Source: Nocardia terpenica (GTDB lineage Bacteria; Actinomycetota; Actinomycetes; Mycobacteriales; Mycobacteriaceae). From it: a stretch of DNA of 64,000 nt. The DNA is taken from positions 1,054,001 through 1,118,000 of the forward strand of contig NZ_JABMCZ010000005.1 in assembly GCF_013186535.1 (NCBI RefSeq). The letters are read 5' to 3'. This document shows, piece by piece, positions 43,080-50,431 of this stretch. Made by a program: the position numbers and the translations under genes. How positions within the stretch are numbered: the stretch's first letter is position 1; every line of letters starts with the position of its first letter. The notes under the pieces were generated by a model. It was not told where the DNA came from. It was given only the letters and a program-made list of their open reading frames with translations, and did not search any database.

Positions 43080-43142
43080 GGTCCTCCGCCGACCATGAGA
43101 TTTGGATTAATCGGACCCGACGTGTTGCGGCGGCGCCAGGGG

Positions 43143-44132
43143 TCAGCGGCGGAAGCGATCGCGCAGCTGCGGGTCGTTCTCCCACCACAGCCCGGTGGTG
43201 GCGGGCTCCTCCGGCGCGGCGGACGCGGCCGCCCGCACGGTGCGGCGCGCGGCCGGGGCGGGAGCCGAATCCGCTTCGGCCGCATCCAGTTCCGCGTCGA
43301 CCTCCGCGGCCCGGCGGCGCTCGTCGGCGGCCCAGGACCGCATCAGGGCCAGCAGGTAGGGCAGGCCCAGAACGTCGCCGAGCACCCAGATGATGCCCGC
43401 GCCGATGGTCTGATCCAGCCGCTGATCCGGTCCCCAGACGCGCCCGACCTCGGCGTAGTAGCCCGCGGCGACCAGCGGGCCCCACCACAGCACGATCCCC
43501 AGGATGCCGTCGGCGAGCGATTCGAACACGGTGATGAGCAGCGAGATCCCCTGCGAGTACCGGTGCGGCACCGGGTCGGTCTGCAACCGCGAGTAGAAGT
43601 ACCCGAATCCGATGGCCACCACCAGGATTCGGGTCAGCGCATCGACCGCGCCGTTGCGGAGCACGGCCTCGTACCAGGGTGTCAGGAACAGCAGCCAGGG
43701 CAGGGCCAGGATGGCCGCGGACGGCACCAGCGGATAGGTGAGCACCCGCGCGATCGGCGTGGCCAGCACCCGATCCAGCCGCCCCTGCCCCGCCGGGCCG
43801 AGCGCCGCGCGCAACACGGTGACCGGCCGCCCGGTCGCCAGGCCGAACGGCACCACATAGAGCAGCAGCAGGATCTGCAGCGCCCGCACCCAGAACAGCG
43901 TGCCGGAGTAGACGCCGATCACGCTGACCCCGGTGAGCAGCCACACGCCCAGGCCCATGACCAGGAACGCCGTCGCCCGCCCGCCCGCGAGCGCCGCGCC
44001 GCGCCGGTTGGCCCGAGCGTGCGCCACGCCGTAGCCGATCGCGAGCGCGGCGGTCACCACCACCGTCGCGGTGTCCCACCGCCATTCGGTGAACGGCGAC
44101 TGCAAGGTCAGCGGGGTGTCCATCCATGCCAC
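43143..44132 (-). CDS. CtaG-like cytochrome c oxidase assembly membrane protein
   Basis: 329 residues with about eight membrane helices. TLFWVRALQILLLLYVVPFGLATGRPVTVLR, WLLFLTPWYEAVLRNGAVDA and the C-terminal WWENDPQLRDRFRR are typical of the caa3_CtaG family, linked to copper delivery for oxidase assembly. A soluble alanine/glutamate-rich tail (RRAAEVDAELDAAEAD) precedes the last motif. The GTG at 44132 or the ATG at 44123 may be the start. No oxidase subunit gene is adjacent. Confidence 0.85.
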   Translation of the reverse strand: MAWMDTPLTLQSPFTEWRWDTATVVVTAALAIGYGVAHARANRRGAALAGGRATAFLVMGLGVWLLTGVSVIGVYSGTLFWVRALQILLLLYVVPFGLATGRPVTVLRAALGPAGQGRLDRVLATPIARVLTYPLVPSAAILALPWLLFLTPWYEAVLRNGAVDALTRILVVAIGFGYFYSRLQTDPVPHRYSQGISLLITVFESLADGILGIVLWWGPLVAAGYYAEVGRVWGPDQRLDQTIGAGIIWVLGDVLGLPYLLALMRSWAADERRRAAEVDAELDAAEADSAPAPAARRTVRAAASAAPEEPATTGLWWENDPQLRDRFRR

Positions 44133-44231
44133 GGCAGCCAGTATCCACCCGGCCGCGCGGCCCCCTCATCCGAACCCGGTGATGGACCGGACAATTCGGA
44201 TCATTCGGGTAAACGGCCGGATGGCCCCGGG

Positions 44232-45233
44232 TCAGTTCGCGCGATCGGACCGATGGGTCGGCCCGTGCGAATCCTCGCAGTGGGCACCGGCGGCGGAACC
44301 CAACTGGATCAGCTCCGGCTGCGCATGATCGACCTGGAGGGTGGCGTGTTCGATGTGATGATCGTCGGCCAGCCAGTGCGCCAGATCCTCCCGCACGGCG
44401 TGGCAGTCGCGGCCCGGCTGCACCAGCACGTGGGCCGAGAGCGCGGGCGAGCCGGAGGTGATCTCCCAGATGTGCAGGTCGTGCACCTCCACCACGCCGT
44501 CCCGCGCGGCCATGGCGCGGCCGATCGCGGTGGGGTCCAGATCGACGGGCGCGGCCTCGAGGAAGATCCGGCTGGAGGCGCGAACCAGGCCGACACCGGC
44601 CTTGAGCATGAGGGCCACCACGACCAGGGTGGCGATCGCGTCGGCGCGCTCGAAGCCGGTGAGCACGATCACGACACCGGCCACGGCGGTGGCGATGAAC
44701 GCGAACAGGTCGTTGAGGATGTGCTGATAGGCGCCCTCGACATTGAGGCTGGTGCGATTGGCGCGCGAGATCATCCAGGTCGCGAGCAGATTGACCACCA
44801 CGCCGATCAGGGCGGTGGTGAGCACCAGGCCACCGGTCACCGGGGGCGGGGTGATCAGGCGGCGGACGGCCTCGTAGCCGAGCCAGGCCGCCAGCAGCAG
44901 CAGGGTCAGGCCGTTGGCCTGGGCGGACAGGATCTCCACCCGCTTCCAGCCGAAGGTCATCCGCCCGGCCGCGGGGCGCGCCGCGAGCCGAATGGCCCAC
45001 AGCGCCAACACGATCGATGCCGCGTCGGTGAGCATGTGCGCGGCGTCGGACAGCAGGGCCAGCGATCCGGCCAGGATGCCGACGGTCACCTCGCCGACCA
45101 TGAAGACCGCGATGACGGCGAGCGCGCCCGCCAGCCAGCGCCGGTCGCTGTCCGGCGTGGCGTGTACGTGCGAATGCCCACCGTGCGCGTGACCATTTGC
45201 GGACGCGTTGCCATGCGCGTGTCCGACACCCAT
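44232..45233 (-). CDS. Cation diffusion facilitator (CzcD/ZitB-like metal exporter)
   Basis: 333 residues from ATG 45233 with AGAGGGGA upstream. A histidine-rich N-terminus (GVGHAHGNASANGHAHGGHSHVHA) is followed by six membrane helices. HMLTDAASIVLALWA holds the zinc-site residues of helix II and HILNDLFAFIATA those of helix V. The C-terminal cytoplasmic domain has EVHDLHIWEITSG and HIEHATLQVD, the usual metal-sensing fold. It exports Zn2+ or similar ions by proton antiport. The AT-rich upstream region (TATGCATA, CTATGTGTAC near 45277-45302) may bind a metal sensor, but none is nearby. Confidence 0.92.
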   Translation of the reverse strand: MGVGHAHGNASANGHAHGGHSHVHATPDSDRRWLAGALAVIAVFMVGEVTVGILAGSLALLSDAAHMLTDAASIVLALWAIRLAARPAAGRMTFGWKRVEILSAQANGLTLLLLAAWLGYEAVRRLITPPPVTGGLVLTTALIGVVVNLLATWMISRANRTSLNVEGAYQHILNDLFAFIATAVAGVVIVLTGFERADAIATLVVVALMLKAGVGLVRASSRIFLEAAPVDLDPTAIGRAMAARDGVVEVHDLHIWEITSGSPALSAHVLVQPGRDCHAVREDLAHWLADDHHIEHATLQVDHAQPELIQLGSAAGAHCEDSHGPTHRSDRAN

Positions 45234-45413
45234 CACGTTCCCCTCTCTGTCTGTTCGGGCCACCCTCCCGATCATATGCATACATGCCTATGTGTACAAA
45301 GTCGGCGAGGTCACACCGGCTCGGAGCGAGTCCGCAATCCCACCGCTAACCCGACGCGCTCGGATGTCAAATCCGTTGATCGACAGGACATTTCGCCCAC
45401 CGGCGCGTCCGAC

Positions 45414-45442
45414 TTGACTTATCACGGTATGGGGTCCACCAT
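45414..45442 (+). promoter_or_regulatory. Candidate promoter of the M-box transcript
   Basis: TTGACT (45414-45419), a 17-nt spacer and CACCAT (45437-45442). Transcription would begin near 45449, just before the riboswitch. The -10 is imperfect. Confidence 0.5.
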
Positions 45443-45453
45443 TTCATGGTCAG

Positions 45454-45614
45454 CACCTCGCTAGGCGAGGCTCCTGTTCGAACACAGGCCACTGACCCCA
45501 CGACGTCGAGAGACGCCCAGGGTTAGGACAGATCTTCCCGGATTAAGGGGTGATCCCAAGTGGCTTCCCGCGAGGGGATACGTCGTTCAGTGCCGAAGCT
45601 CTGACGAGAGGGGT
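45454..45614 (+). ncRNA. M-box (ykoK leader) magnesium riboswitch
   Basis: The conserved M-box core appears in order: GAGGCTCCTG (45467-45476), CAGGCCACTG, CGTCGAGAGACGCC, GGGT, AAGTGGCTTCCCG, and CAGTGCCGAAGCTCT (45588-45602). The 5' CACCTCG and 3' CGAGAGGGGTG can close helix P1. M-boxes fold when Mg2+ is high and switch off magnesium uptake genes. Just downstream, CTCGT (45628-45632) could pair with ACGAG of the P1 3' strand, and CCCGCC/GGCGGG forms a hairpin (45622-45640), so an on/off platform is plausible; this is inference. It precedes a long leader and an Nramp-related transporter. Confidence 0.93.
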
Positions 45615-45721
45615 GCAGCATCCCGCCCTCGTTCGGCGGGTTGAGCCCCCCATTACTACGCGGTTGACGCCGAGTACCGACGCGCACGTGCGTCCTGGCA
45701 GCAAGGAGGTGAAGGGACGAA

Positions 45722-45805
45722 ATGAAGTCCGGCGATAGTCCGTATCCGAGTCCGGTTCGAAAACCCGTTTCGCACCCAGCTTGCTGCGGCACCGTGACCG
45801 CCTGA
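45722..45805 (+). CDS. Proline-rich leader peptide ORF of 27 codons
   Basis: The sequence AAGGAGGTGA (45703-45712) is a perfect 10-nt complement to the 16S rRNA 3' end, and a second AAGGG lies 5 nt before ATG 45722. The peptide begins MKSGDSPYPSPVRKPVSHP and has prolines at 7, 9, 11, 15 and 19, then CCGTVTA. It lies between the M-box and the transporter. In enterobacteria the proline-rich leader peptide MgtL senses low magnesium or proline by ribosome stalling or destabilisation; a similar role here is inference from position and composition. Confidence 0.6.
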   Translation: MKSGDSPYPSPVRKPVSHPACCGTVTA

Positions 45806-45888
45806 TTCCGAACCACAATCCGGCTTCGGCCATTTTGGCATGCGCGGAAACTGCTGTGGCAGCTGCCTTTTCATGAAGGAGCATTGCC

Positions 45889-46062
45889 ATGACCTTCACC
45901 GTGTTCCCCCGTCAGGGCTCGCTCGTGACCGCACTGGGCTCGGCTCGCCGGGTTCGCGCCCGTTACCAGCTCACCCCCGAGGAGCGGCACAACCTGCGGG
46001 CCTCGCACACCCCGCTGGCCGTCGTCACCGCATCCCTGGGCGGCCACCCCTACCACCGGTAG
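45889..46062 (+). CDS. Small basic protein of 57 residues in the M-box leader
   Basis: AAGGAG lies 7 nt before ATG 45889, an ideal ribosome-binding site. The protein begins MTFTVFPRQGSLVTALGSAR, is basic and histidine-containing (RVRARYQLTPEERHNLR) and ends GGHPYHR. No signal peptide or membrane helix is evident. Its last codons and stop lie in a hairpin. Small M-box-controlled proteins exist in mycobacteria (Rv1535), but I cannot show homology. It could be a magnesium-stress protein or a second leader ORF. Confidence 0.65.
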   Translation: MTFTVFPRQGSLVTALGSARRVRARYQLTPEERHNLRASHTPLAVVTASLGGHPYHR

Positions 46063-46065
46063 GGG
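46047..46065 (+). promoter_or_regulatory. Hairpin across the stop codon of the 57-residue leader ORF
   Basis: CCCCTACC (46047-46054), loop ACC, GGTAGGGG (46058-46065). Ribosomes finishing the small ORF would open it, so downstream expression could depend on its translation. There is no T-run. Confidence 0.5.
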
Positions 46066-46107
46066 CCGTCGTCGCGGCCGGGTAATCCCATGCGCCGCAC
46101 ACCGTTT

Positions 46108-46144
46108 CGAGCACGCCGGTCGATTTCGCGGGCCGGCGTGTTCG
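46108..46144 (+). promoter_or_regulatory. Second hairpin in the transporter leader
   Basis: CGAGCACGCCGG (46108-46119) pairs with CCGGCGTGTTCG (46133-46144), 12 bp with one G-U. There is no T-run. A further 30-codon frame with GAGGAAG upstream (ATG 46174, stop 46266) follows it; I am unsure whether that frame is translated. Confidence 0.45.
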
Positions 46145-46325
46145 CCGTGTCCGAAGAACCCGAGGAAGTTTCGATGAGCACACCCAGCGCGGCCGAGTGT
46201 CGTGGCCGCGGCGCCGGAGATGAAGGTCGGCGTCGTCCCACTCCTGATCGCCACGGCGCGCACTGAATCCGCCGCCCGACGAGACACGCAGTAAGACAAA
46301 AGATTTCAGGAAGGGAGGGACGGCC

Positions 46326-48086
46326 ATGGCCTTCTTCTCCAATGGCGGGACCCGCCGCAACAGCAGCACCGTCACCGCACCGGATCCGGTCGACACCACC
46401 ACCCACGGCGCCGTCATGGATTCCGCGCACGTCGGCGACATCGTCGGGGCGCTGGGCACCATTCGTCAGCACGACACCACCGAGGGCCGCGGGCGCTGGC
46501 AGCGATTCCGCATGCTGCTGGCCGTGATCGGCCCCGGCCTGATCGTGATGGTCGGCGACAACGACGCCGGTGGCGTCGCGACCTACGCCAACGCGGGCCA
46601 GAACTACGGCATGGCGCTGGTGTGGACGCTGGCGCTGCTCATCCCGGTCCTCTACGTCAATCAGGAGATGGTGGTCCGGCTCGGCGCGGTCGCCGGGGTC
46701 GGGCACGCCCGGTTGATCTTCTCCCGGTTCGGCAAGTTCTGGGGCGCGTTCAGCGTGGGCGATCTGTTCATCGTCAACGCGCTCACCATCGTCACCGAAT
46801 TCATCGGCGTCTCCATGGCCCTGGGCTACTTCGGGCTGCCCAAGTCGATCTCGGTGCCGCTGGCCGCGGTGCTGCTGTTCGCGGTCGTCGCGGGCGGGTC
46901 GTTCCGGCGCTGGGAGCGATTCCTGTTCGCGCTCATCGCAATCAATATCGTCATGTTCCCGCTGGCGATCATGGTGCACCCCAGCGTGACCGAGACCGCC
47001 AAGGGCGTCATCCCGTCCTTCCCGGGTGGGCTGAACTCGACGCTGCTGCTGCTCGTCGTCTCGATCGTCGGTACCACCGTCGCGCCGTGGCAGCTGTTCT
47101 TCCAGCAGTCCAACATCGTCGACAAGCGCATCACCCCGCGCTGGATCCGCTACGAGCGGGTGGACCTGTGGGTCGGCATCGTCGTGGTGATGCTGGGCGC
47201 CGTGGCGATCATGGCGGCCGCCGCGTTCGGCCTGGCGGGCACCGACGCCTTCGGCAACTTCACCGACGCCGGGGCCACCGCGCACGCGCTGCACGACCAC
47301 ATGGGCAACACCGTGGGCGCGCTGTTCGCGATCCTGCTGCTGGACGCCTCGCTGATCGGCGCCAACGCCGTGGCGCTGGCCACCACCTACGCCCTCGGCG
47401 ACACCATGGGCAAGCGGCACTCGCTGCACTGGAAGGTCCGCGAGGCGCCGGTGTTCTACCTGGCCTACGCGCTGCTGCTGGGCATCGCCGCCGCGGTCGC
47501 GTTCAGCCCGGACCACGTGCTGGGCCTGATCACCCAGGGCGTGCAGGCGCTGGCGGGGGTGCTGCTGCCGTCGGCCACGGTGTTCCTGGTGCTGCTGTGC
47601 AACGACAAGGCCGTGCTGGGCCCGTGGGTCAACACCACCCGGCAGAACATCGTCGCGGGCATCATCGTGTGGTCGCTGGTGCTGCTGTCGCTGGCGCTCA
47701 CCGCGACGACGTTCTTCCACGATCTGTCGCAGACCACGCTGGAGATCGGCTTCGCCGTCGGCGCGCTGGTCGGCGTGCTCGGCGGCCTGGCCGTCGCCCT
47801 CGCCCGGCACCGCGCCGAGCGCCGGGCGGCCGAGCGGACCGCGGCCGAACTCGGCGGCCTCGACCCCGACCAGGTCGAGGAGCTGGACTCCACCCGACTG
47901 TCCCGGTCCGAGCGCAAGGCGATCCTGGACCAGGACCGCGACATCTGGCGCACCCCGGCCCTGGACACCCTGGAGCGCCCGGGCTTCTCCCCGCTGCGCA
48001 CGGCGGGAATGATCGCCCTGCGCGGGTACCTGCTGCTCGCCGTGGTCCTGGTCGGCGTGAAGATCTTCCAGCAAATCACCGGCTAG
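46326..48086 (+). CDS. Nramp-related magnesium transporter (NRMT-like)
   Basis: 586 residues, longer than typical MntH, with extra soluble ends. The Nramp helix-1 motif appears as GDNDAGGVATYANAG (Asp78-Asn79-Asp80) instead of DPGN. The helix-6 motif reads TTVAPWQLFFQQSN: the metal-binding methionine of MPH is Ala253, followed by Pro254 and Trp255. Loss of that methionine marks the Nramp-related Mg2+ transporters. The M-box upstream supports Mg2+ rather than Mn2+. About eleven membrane helices are visible; the C-terminal cytoplasmic part (ELGGLDPDQVEELDSTRLSRSER) is charged. GGGAGGG lies 6 nt before the ATG. Confidence 0.88.
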   Translation: MAFFSNGGTRRNSSTVTAPDPVDTTTHGAVMDSAHVGDIVGALGTIRQHDTTEGRGRWQRFRMLLAVIGPGLIVMVGDNDAGGVATYANAGQNYGMALVWTLALLIPVLYVNQEMVVRLGAVAGVGHARLIFSRFGKFWGAFSVGDLFIVNALTIVTEFIGVSMALGYFGLPKSISVPLAAVLLFAVVAGGSFRRWERFLFALIAINIVMFPLAIMVHPSVTETAKGVIPSFPGGLNSTLLLLVVSIVGTTVAPWQLFFQQSNIVDKRITPRWIRYERVDLWVGIVVVMLGAVAIMAAAAFGLAGTDAFGNFTDAGATAHALHDHMGNTVGALFAILLLDASLIGANAVALATTYALGDTMGKRHSLHWKVREAPVFYLAYALLLGIAAAVAFSPDHVLGLITQGVQALAGVLLPSATVFLVLLCNDKAVLGPWVNTTRQNIVAGIIVWSLVLLSLALTATTFFHDLSQTTLEIGFAVGALVGVLGGLAVALARHRAERRAAERTAAELGGLDPDQVEELDSTRLSRSERKAILDQDRDIWRTPALDTLERPGFSPLRTAGMIALRGYLLLAVVLVGVKIFQQITG

Positions 48087-48101
48087 CACGAACCGGCGAG
48101 G

Positions 48102-48138
48102 ACGGCCGGGTGGCGCGCGACGCGCCACCCGGCCGTTG
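48102..48138 (+). terminator. Strong terminator hairpin after the transporter gene
   Basis: ACGGCCGGGTGGCGCG (48102-48117), loop CGA, CGCGCCACCCGGCCGT (48121-48136): a perfect 16-bp stem 15 bp after the stop. Only two T follow. Confidence 0.75.
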
Positions 48139-48197
48139 CCGTCGATAGCACCCGAGCGCGGACAGCGCAATGAATGCCGCGCAGGTCTGGCAGTTTT

Positions 48198-48236
48198 GAC
48201 AGTAAAACTTGCAAGTTTCCCTGTCTTGTTTAGACT
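48198..48236 (+). promoter_or_regulatory. marR promoter with a 28-bp near-palindromic operator
   Basis: AAACTTGCAAGTTT (48205-48218) is a perfect palindrome flanked symmetrically by GACAG (48198-48202) and CTGTC (48221-48225). The -35 CTTGCA (48208-48213) lies inside it and the -10 TAGACT (48231-48236) follows after 17 nt. This geometry fits MarR autorepression. Confidence 0.75.
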
Positions 48237-48243
48237 CGTGCGG

Positions 48244-48696
48244 GTGTCGAAGCAACCGGGCGGACGGTCCGCGGCGGACCTCGCCGGGGCGGCCGCGGAC
48301 CTGCGGGTCGTCGTCGGCCGCCTGCTGCGGCAGCTGCGGGCCGCCCGCTCCGATGTCGACGTGACGCCGTCGCAGGCGGTGGTGATGAGCCGCCTGGTCA
48401 CCGACGGCCCGGCCACCGTGGCCGCGCTCGCCCGCGCGGAGAGCGTGCGGCCGCAGTCCATGCGGCTGACCCTCGCCGCGCTGGAGGAGCGCGAATTGGT
48501 CACGCGCACACCGCATCCCACCGATCAGCGGCAGCAGCTGCTGTCGCTGACCCCTGCGGGAGAGCGGCTGATCGAGGCCGCCCGTATTGCCAAGGAGGAC
48601 TGGCTCGCTCAGGCCATCGCGACGAAACTGTCGCGCGCCGAACAGGATTCGCTGCTCACCGCGATTCCGCTGCTGCGCCGCCTCCTCGAACCCTGA
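48244..48696 (+). CDS. MarR-family transcriptional regulator
   Basis: 150 residues from GTG 48244, which lies 8 nt after the -10, so the mRNA is probably leaderless. The winged helix runs VTPSQAVVMSRLVTDGPATVAALARAESVRPQSMRLTLAALEERELVTRTPHPTDQRQQLLSLTPAG. It should bind the palindrome at its own promoter and release it on contact with a small aromatic or oxidant. The isochorismatase-like gene follows after 36 bp and may be in the same unit. Readings starting upstream would cross the promoter. Confidence 0.9.
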   Translation: MSKQPGGRSAADLAGAAADLRVVVGRLLRQLRAARSDVDVTPSQAVVMSRLVTDGPATVAALARAESVRPQSMRLTLAALEERELVTRTPHPTDQRQQLLSLTPAGERLIEAARIAKEDWLAQAIATKLSRAEQDSLLTAIPLLRRLLEP

Positions 48697-48732
48697 GCCC
48701 CCTATTCACCCCGACAGCCGAGAGGAACCTTC

Positions 48733-49314
48733 ATGCCCGCCACCACCCTCGACCCGCGCACCGCGCTGGTCCTCATCGACCTGCAGCGCGGCATCGCCGG
48801 CGCGCCGACCGTGCCGCACGCCGCCCCCGACGTCGTCGGCCGCGGCGCCGAGTTGGCGCGGGCATTCCGCAAGGCCGAGCTGCCCGTCGTGCTGGTGCGG
48901 GTGTCGTTCGCGCCGGACGGCTCCGACACCCCGCCCGGACGCACCGAGGCCCCGCGCATGGCGGGCCCCTTCCCGGCGGGCTGGGACGAACTGGTCGACG
49001 AGCTGGAGGTGCAGCCCTCCGACATTCTCATCACCAAGCGCCAGTGGGGCGCGTTCCACGGCACCGAGCTGGATTTGCAGCTGCGCCGTCGCGGCGTCAC
49101 CGGGATCGTGCTGGGCGGCATCGCCACCAGCATCGGCGTCGAGTCCACCGCCCGCGCCGCGCACGAGCACGGCTACCACGTGACGATCGCCACCGACGCG
49201 TCCGCCGACCGGGACGCCGACTCGCACGACCACAGCGTCACCAGGATCTTCCCGCGGCTGGGCGAGACGGTGACCACCGAAGAGATCCTGGCGCTGCTGA
49301 ATTCGCGCGTGTAA
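48733..49314 (+). CDS. Isochorismatase-family hydrolase
   Basis: 193 residues. LVLIDLQRG gives the catalytic aspartate (Asp16) and ITKRQWGAFHGT the lysine. The nucleophilic cysteine of nicotinamidase-like members is replaced by glycine (ATSIGVESTARAA), as in EntB/PhzD-type vinyl-ether hydrolases; alternatively the protein has lost thiol chemistry. Substrate unknown. It is preceded by GAGAGG about 6 nt before ATG 48733 and follows marR, so MarR control is likely. Confidence 0.85.
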   Translation: MPATTLDPRTALVLIDLQRGIAGAPTVPHAAPDVVGRGAELARAFRKAELPVVLVRVSFAPDGSDTPPGRTEAPRMAGPFPAGWDELVDELEVQPSDILITKRQWGAFHGTELDLQLRRRGVTGIVLGGIATSIGVESTARAAHEHGYHVTIATDASADRDADSHDHSVTRIFPRLGETVTTEEILALLNSRV

Positions 49315-49372
49315 TGGGAGCTTGACGCGGGGGCACCTTGCGGCCGCACTCCGGAATGGGCACGCTACGGCC

Positions 49373-50173
49373 ATGTTCCCCAGCGACCAGCGCCCCGAGC
49401 CGACCGAGTCCGATCAGGTGCGGGAGTTGCTACCGGCAGCCTCGCACCTGTCCGCCCGGCGCCTGCGCGATCTGCTGCGCATCGCCCTGCGCACCGGAGA
49501 GTTCGGCTCGGGGCGGCTGCCCGGCGAGGCCGAGCTGATCACGCACTTCCAGGCGCCGCCGGACGTGGTGCGGGAGGCGCTGGATCTGCTGCGCACCGAC
49601 GGGCTGATCGAACGGCGGCGCGGGCTGGGCACCGTCGCGGTGCGGCCGGAATACGTCGTCTCCGGCGCGATGCCGCCCGCCGAGCGACCGTTCGACGAAT
49701 ATCTGCGGCTCGGCCGGATGACGCCGCGGCTGCTGCACTGGGCGTGGTCCCCGGCGCCGCGGGTGGTCGCCGATCAGCTCGACGACACCCGCGTCGGCGA
49801 CGACTGCCTGTGCATCGAATACGTCGCGCTCGCCGATCAGGACCCGATCGCGGTGTTCACCAACTATGTTCGCGGGCCCGAGGCCGCGCGGCTCGATCAG
49901 GCCCTGTTCCGGCGCGACTTCTACGCGCTGCTGTACTCCGGCGGCGTCGACCTCGCCAGCTGCGACGTGAGCCTGCAGGCCGCGCTCGCCGACGACTACT
50001 CCGCCGATCTGCTGCACGTGCTGCCCGGCGAGCCGGTGATGCTCATGCACCAGCGAATTCACGATCGGGCGGGCCGGGTGGTCGACTTCGCGCTGGGGAC
50101 CCTGCGCAGCGAACTGCTGATGGACATCGGCCGCATTCCCCGCATCGATATCACCGGCTCGCTCCCGCACTGA
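49373..50173 (+). CDS. GntR-family regulator with UTRA-like ligand domain
   Basis: 266 residues from ATG 49373. The winged helix includes SARRLRDLLRIALRTGEFGSGRLPGEAELITHFQAPPDVVREALDLLRTDGLIERRRGLGTV. The C-terminal part (DDCLCIEYVALADQDPIAVFTNYVRG, HVLPGEPVMLMHQRIHDRAGRVVDFALGTLRSE) has the chorismate-lyase-like UTRA fold that binds sugars or amino acids. No target operon is obvious. A reading from 49322 has no better start. A 258-bp gap to lsr2 follows, holding an AT-rich patch and the lsr2 -10. Confidence 0.85.
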   Translation: MFPSDQRPEPTESDQVRELLPAASHLSARRLRDLLRIALRTGEFGSGRLPGEAELITHFQAPPDVVREALDLLRTDGLIERRRGLGTVAVRPEYVVSGAMPPAERPFDEYLRLGRMTPRLLHWAWSPAPRVVADQLDDTRVGDDCLCIEYVALADQDPIAVFTNYVRGPEAARLDQALFRRDFYALLYSGGVDLASCDVSLQAALADDYSADLLHVLPGEPVMLMHQRIHDRAGRVVDFALGTLRSELLMDIGRIPRIDITGSLPH

Positions 50174-50395
50174 GCCCCGGCCGGACGTAAGCGCCGGTCG
50201 GGCGGGTGCACACCACCGGCGACGAGCACCGCGGCGGCTCCGCGCGGCACATTCACATATCCGAATGGGCCGGGGCGGAATTGCCGAGGGACCGGATTGT
50301 TTTCGCTTCATTCCGGCATTCCTGGCACGCGTCGGAAACGCCGAATAACGCCGGATTCGCTGCATTCGACGGCGCTGAGGTACGGTATAGACAAT

Positions 50396-50401
50396 CCGAG
50401 T
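50396..50401 (+). promoter_or_regulatory. Candidate -10 box of lsr2
   Basis: TATAGA lies 30 bp before the lsr2 start codon. No clear -35 was seen. The preceding 120 bp (50255-50390) are AT-richer than their surroundings, which would suit Lsr2 binding to its own promoter. Confidence 0.4.
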
Positions 50402-50431
50402 TGATCCGTGTCCGTGCGAAAGGGCTCACTC

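Noticed and set aside
45431..45500. tRNA-like stretch with GTTCGAAC and pairing ends GGGGTC/GACCCC
   Set aside because: The T-arm geometry is wrong and there is no anticodon arm; the sequence is explained by the M-box core.
45550..45738. 62-residue frame inside the riboswitch region
   Set aside because: It covers conserved riboswitch sequence and has no ribosome-binding site.
46090..46266. 58-codon frame before the magnesium transporter
   Set aside because: The first ATG has no Shine-Dalgarno and its first part is the 12-bp hairpin; only the shorter 46174 start is mentioned as possible.
46050..48521. 823-residue minus-strand frame opposite the magnesium transporter
   Set aside because: Glutamine/histidine/arginine-rich shadow; the plus-strand transporter has consistent membrane helices.
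50174..50431. Possible small gene between gntR and lsr2
   Set aside because: No frame has genome-like third-position GC or a ribosome-binding site; the AT-rich patch looks regulatory.
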